DNA from: Aquifex aeolicus
GTDB taxonomy: Bacteria; Aquificota; Aquificia; Aquificales; Aquificaceae
DNA: 14,513 nucleotides
Assembly (NCBI GenBank): GCA_011375045.1
Contig: DRNB01000125.1
Location: forward strand, 1-14,513
Reading direction: 5' to 3'
The notes beneath the pieces were generated by a model. It was not told the origin of the DNA. It did no database searches and worked only from the letters and a program-made list of their open reading frames with translations. The stretch's first letter is position 1, and every line of letters starts with the position of its first letter. Below, in pieces: positions 13,300-14,513 of this stretch. A program made the position numbers and the translations under genes.

Positions 13300-14331
13300 A
13301 TGATAAGGGTTCTTATCGTCGACGATTCGCCGTTTATAAGGATCGCTCTGCGGAAGGTGCTTTCCTCCGCTCCCGATATAGAGGTGGTGGGGGAAGCTTC
13401 CAACGGGGAGGAGGCTATCAGGTTAACGGAAGCTCTCAAGCCCGACGTTGTAACCCTCGACATAAACATGCCCGTCATGGACGGTCTGGAGGCGCTCGGG
13501 GAGATCGTTAAGAGGTGTCCCACCTGCAGGGTTCTGATGGTGAGCGCTCTGACAAAGGAGGGGGCGAGGGAAACCATAGAGGCTCTCGACAGGGGAGCCC
13601 TCGACTTCATAACGAAACCCTCAGACTACAAAGATCTTTTTGCCTTCAGGGAGGAGATAATCGGGAAGGTCAGGGCTGTCTATCAGAGCGGACTCAGAAA
13701 GGTGAAGGAAGCTCCTCCTCCCCCCAGAAGGAGGGTGAGGGGTGAGTTCACGAGGCCTCCGGTCATCGCTGTGGGGATCTCCACGGGGGGTCCCCAGACC
13801 CTCAACTACGTTCTGTCCCGGCTTCCCGAGGACTTCCCCTCCCCGATACTCATAGCTATCCACATGCCCGATACCTTCACCGCTACCTTCGCCCGGCATC
13901 TGGACGCCCTGTGCAGGCTCCCCGTAAAGGAGGCTCAGGAGGGGGAGGTGATAGAGGGAGGCAGGGTGTACGTTTCTAAGGGAAGGGTTCACATGACGCT
14001 CCGGGGGAATCCTGAAAGAGCAACCGTCCGCTACGTCGAAGACGATCGCTATCTCTACAAACCCTCCGCCGATCTGCTCCTGTCCTCCTGCGCGGAGGTG
14101 TTCCGGAGTGATACTGTCGGTGTGGTTATGACAGGTATGGGAAACGACGGATCCCGGGGTATCGTGGAGGTCAAGAAAGCCGGCGGGGTAACTGTGGCGG
14201 AGGATCCCCGGAGCGCTATACTGTGGGCTATGCCGGAGAACGCCATCAAGACAGGCTGTGTGGATTACGTGGTTCCAAAGGAGGAGCTTCCCGGGCTCTT
14301 CCTCAAGCTCGTGTCGGGCGTGAGATCTTAG
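13300..14331 (+). CDS. cheB: Protein-glutamate methylesterase / response regulator CheB
   Basis: CheB removes methyl groups from chemoreceptors (and can deamidate Gln) when phosphorylated by CheA. The 343 residues start with a receiver domain: D8/D9 in LIVDDSPFIR, phosphoacceptor D54 in TLDINMPVMDG, S82 and K106 in ITKP. A proline/arginine linker (about 135-152) leads to the esterase domain with triad S161 (GISTGGPQ), H188 (IHMP) and D283 (MTGMGNDG). The residue before the His is usually Q and is I here. The ATG at 13300 is the natural start: it begins the receiver domain and is preceded by GAGGGAG; the same frame is open further upstream only through cheR. Its TAG stop overlaps the stop of the converging zinc-ribbon gene (14328-14331). 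Confidence 0.97.
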   Translation: MIRVLIVDDSPFIRIALRKVLSSAPDIEVVGEASNGEEAIRLTEALKPDVVTLDINMPVMDGLEALGEIVKRCPTCRVLMVSALTKEGARETIEALDRGALDFITKPSDYKDLFAFREEIIGKVRAVYQSGLRKVKEAPPPPRRRVRGEFTRPPVIAVGISTGGPQTLNYVLSRLPEDFPSPILIAIHMPDTFTATFARHLDALCRLPVKEAQEGEVIEGGRVYVSKGRVHMTLRGNPERATVRYVEDDRYLYKPSADLLLSSCAEVFRSDTVGVVMTGMGNDGSRGIVEVKKAGGVTVAEDPRSAILWAMPENAIKTGCVDYVVPKEELPGLFLKLVSGVRS

Positions 14332-14513
14332 TCCACCTCCCCTATCTCCTCCTGGGGAGGGATGCACTGAAACTCGGACCCGCAGAGGGTACAGATCATA
14401 CACTCTCCTTCACTGCGGGGCTGTGCCAGACCGGCGCACACGGGACAGATACTCAGCCCCTCGACGATCTCCCCGTCGGCTGTTTCGAAGTCCCCCGGAT
14501 GGGTCCCCCTGTA
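14328..14513 (-). CDS. Zinc-ribbon protein, C-terminal part (cut by window edge)
   Basis: The 61 visible residues are the C-terminus of a protein whose start lies beyond the window. Two CxxC pairs, CPVC and CTLC, about 20 residues apart (positions about 23-26 and 42-45 of the visible part), look like one zinc ribbon; further cysteines lie beside the second pair (GECMIC and EFQC). The tail is acidic (PPQEEIGEVD). I do not recognise the family. It could be a small stand-alone metal protein or the end of a larger enzyme. Its TAA stop overlaps the cheB stop by 4 bases, so the two genes converge. Confidence 0.7.
   Translation of the reverse strand, partial: YRGTHPGDFETADGEIVEGLSICPVCAGLAQPRSEGECMICTLCGSEFQCIPPQEEIGEVD

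Noticed and set aside
1..14513. Mobile element, CRISPR array, tRNA or rRNA
   Set aside because: I found no transposase, integrase, regular direct repeats with spacers, or tRNA-like T-loop and acceptor pairing outside coding regions.

Overview
The window looks like chromosomal DNA from a thermophilic, probably chemotactic Gram-negative bacterium of the Aquificales (Aquificaceae-like). Reasons: SecA carries long insertions of the kind I remember from Aquificales and Thermotogales; coding strands are purine-loaded and use AGG for Arg and ATA for Ile heavily, as thermophiles do; genes are packed with almost no intergenic space; and outer-membrane proteins (a small beta-barrel, a TolC-like channel) show a two-membrane envelope. 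The assignment is an inference. I see no insertion sequence, phage gene, CRISPR array, tRNA or rRNA.

Layout. 1-387 (-): N-terminal part of a GAF-domain sensor, cut by the window edge. 422-1111 (+): an orphan class I glutamine-amidotransferase-like (GldG/IFT52-like) domain protein, diverging from the GAF gene. 3029-1108 (-): a voltage-sensor-type K+ channel with an RCK domain, translationally coupled (ATGA) to a small outer-membrane barrel. 3105-4126 (+): efp and accB, overlapping by one base. 5877-4129 (-): nadA (quinolinate synthase), then an eight-helix CcsA/HemX-family haem protein. 5884-6065 is the longest non-coding gap; it holds the nadA promoter, a hairpin terminator and a possible small RNA. 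9382-6066 (-): a four-gene metal-efflux or copper-tolerance operon: TolC-like channel, CusB-like adaptor with an extra YtkA-like domain and His-rich linker, DUF411/CopG-like Cys protein, and a Met/His-rich secreted protein. No RND pump gene is present. 12435-9475 (-): secA. 12500-14331 (+): cheR-cheB, diverging from secA. 14513-14328 (-): C-terminal end of a zinc-ribbon protein, cut by the window edge.

How the genes work together. Most units are housekeeping: translation (efp), fatty-acid synthesis (accB), NAD synthesis (nadA), cytochrome or haem biogenesis (CcsA/HemX), secretion (secA). The copper-type operon is the clearest accessory function: three of its four products carry potential metal ligands (Met, His, Cys) and all four carry export or membrane-anchor signals. 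cheR and cheB form the adaptation pair of a chemotaxis pathway (methylation and demethylation of receptors).

Two regulatory features recur. First, several genes that begin transcription units lack a Shine-Dalgarno sequence and instead have a -10-like hexamer 6-8 bases before the ATG, which suggests leaderless mRNAs; efp and the ccsA-like gene share the identical arrangement TGATAAAAT-N6-ATG. Genes inside operons have good Shine-Dalgarno sites. Second, all three convergent gene pairs end within a few bases of each other, and two pairs share a 4-base stop-codon overlap, leaving no room for ordinary terminators.
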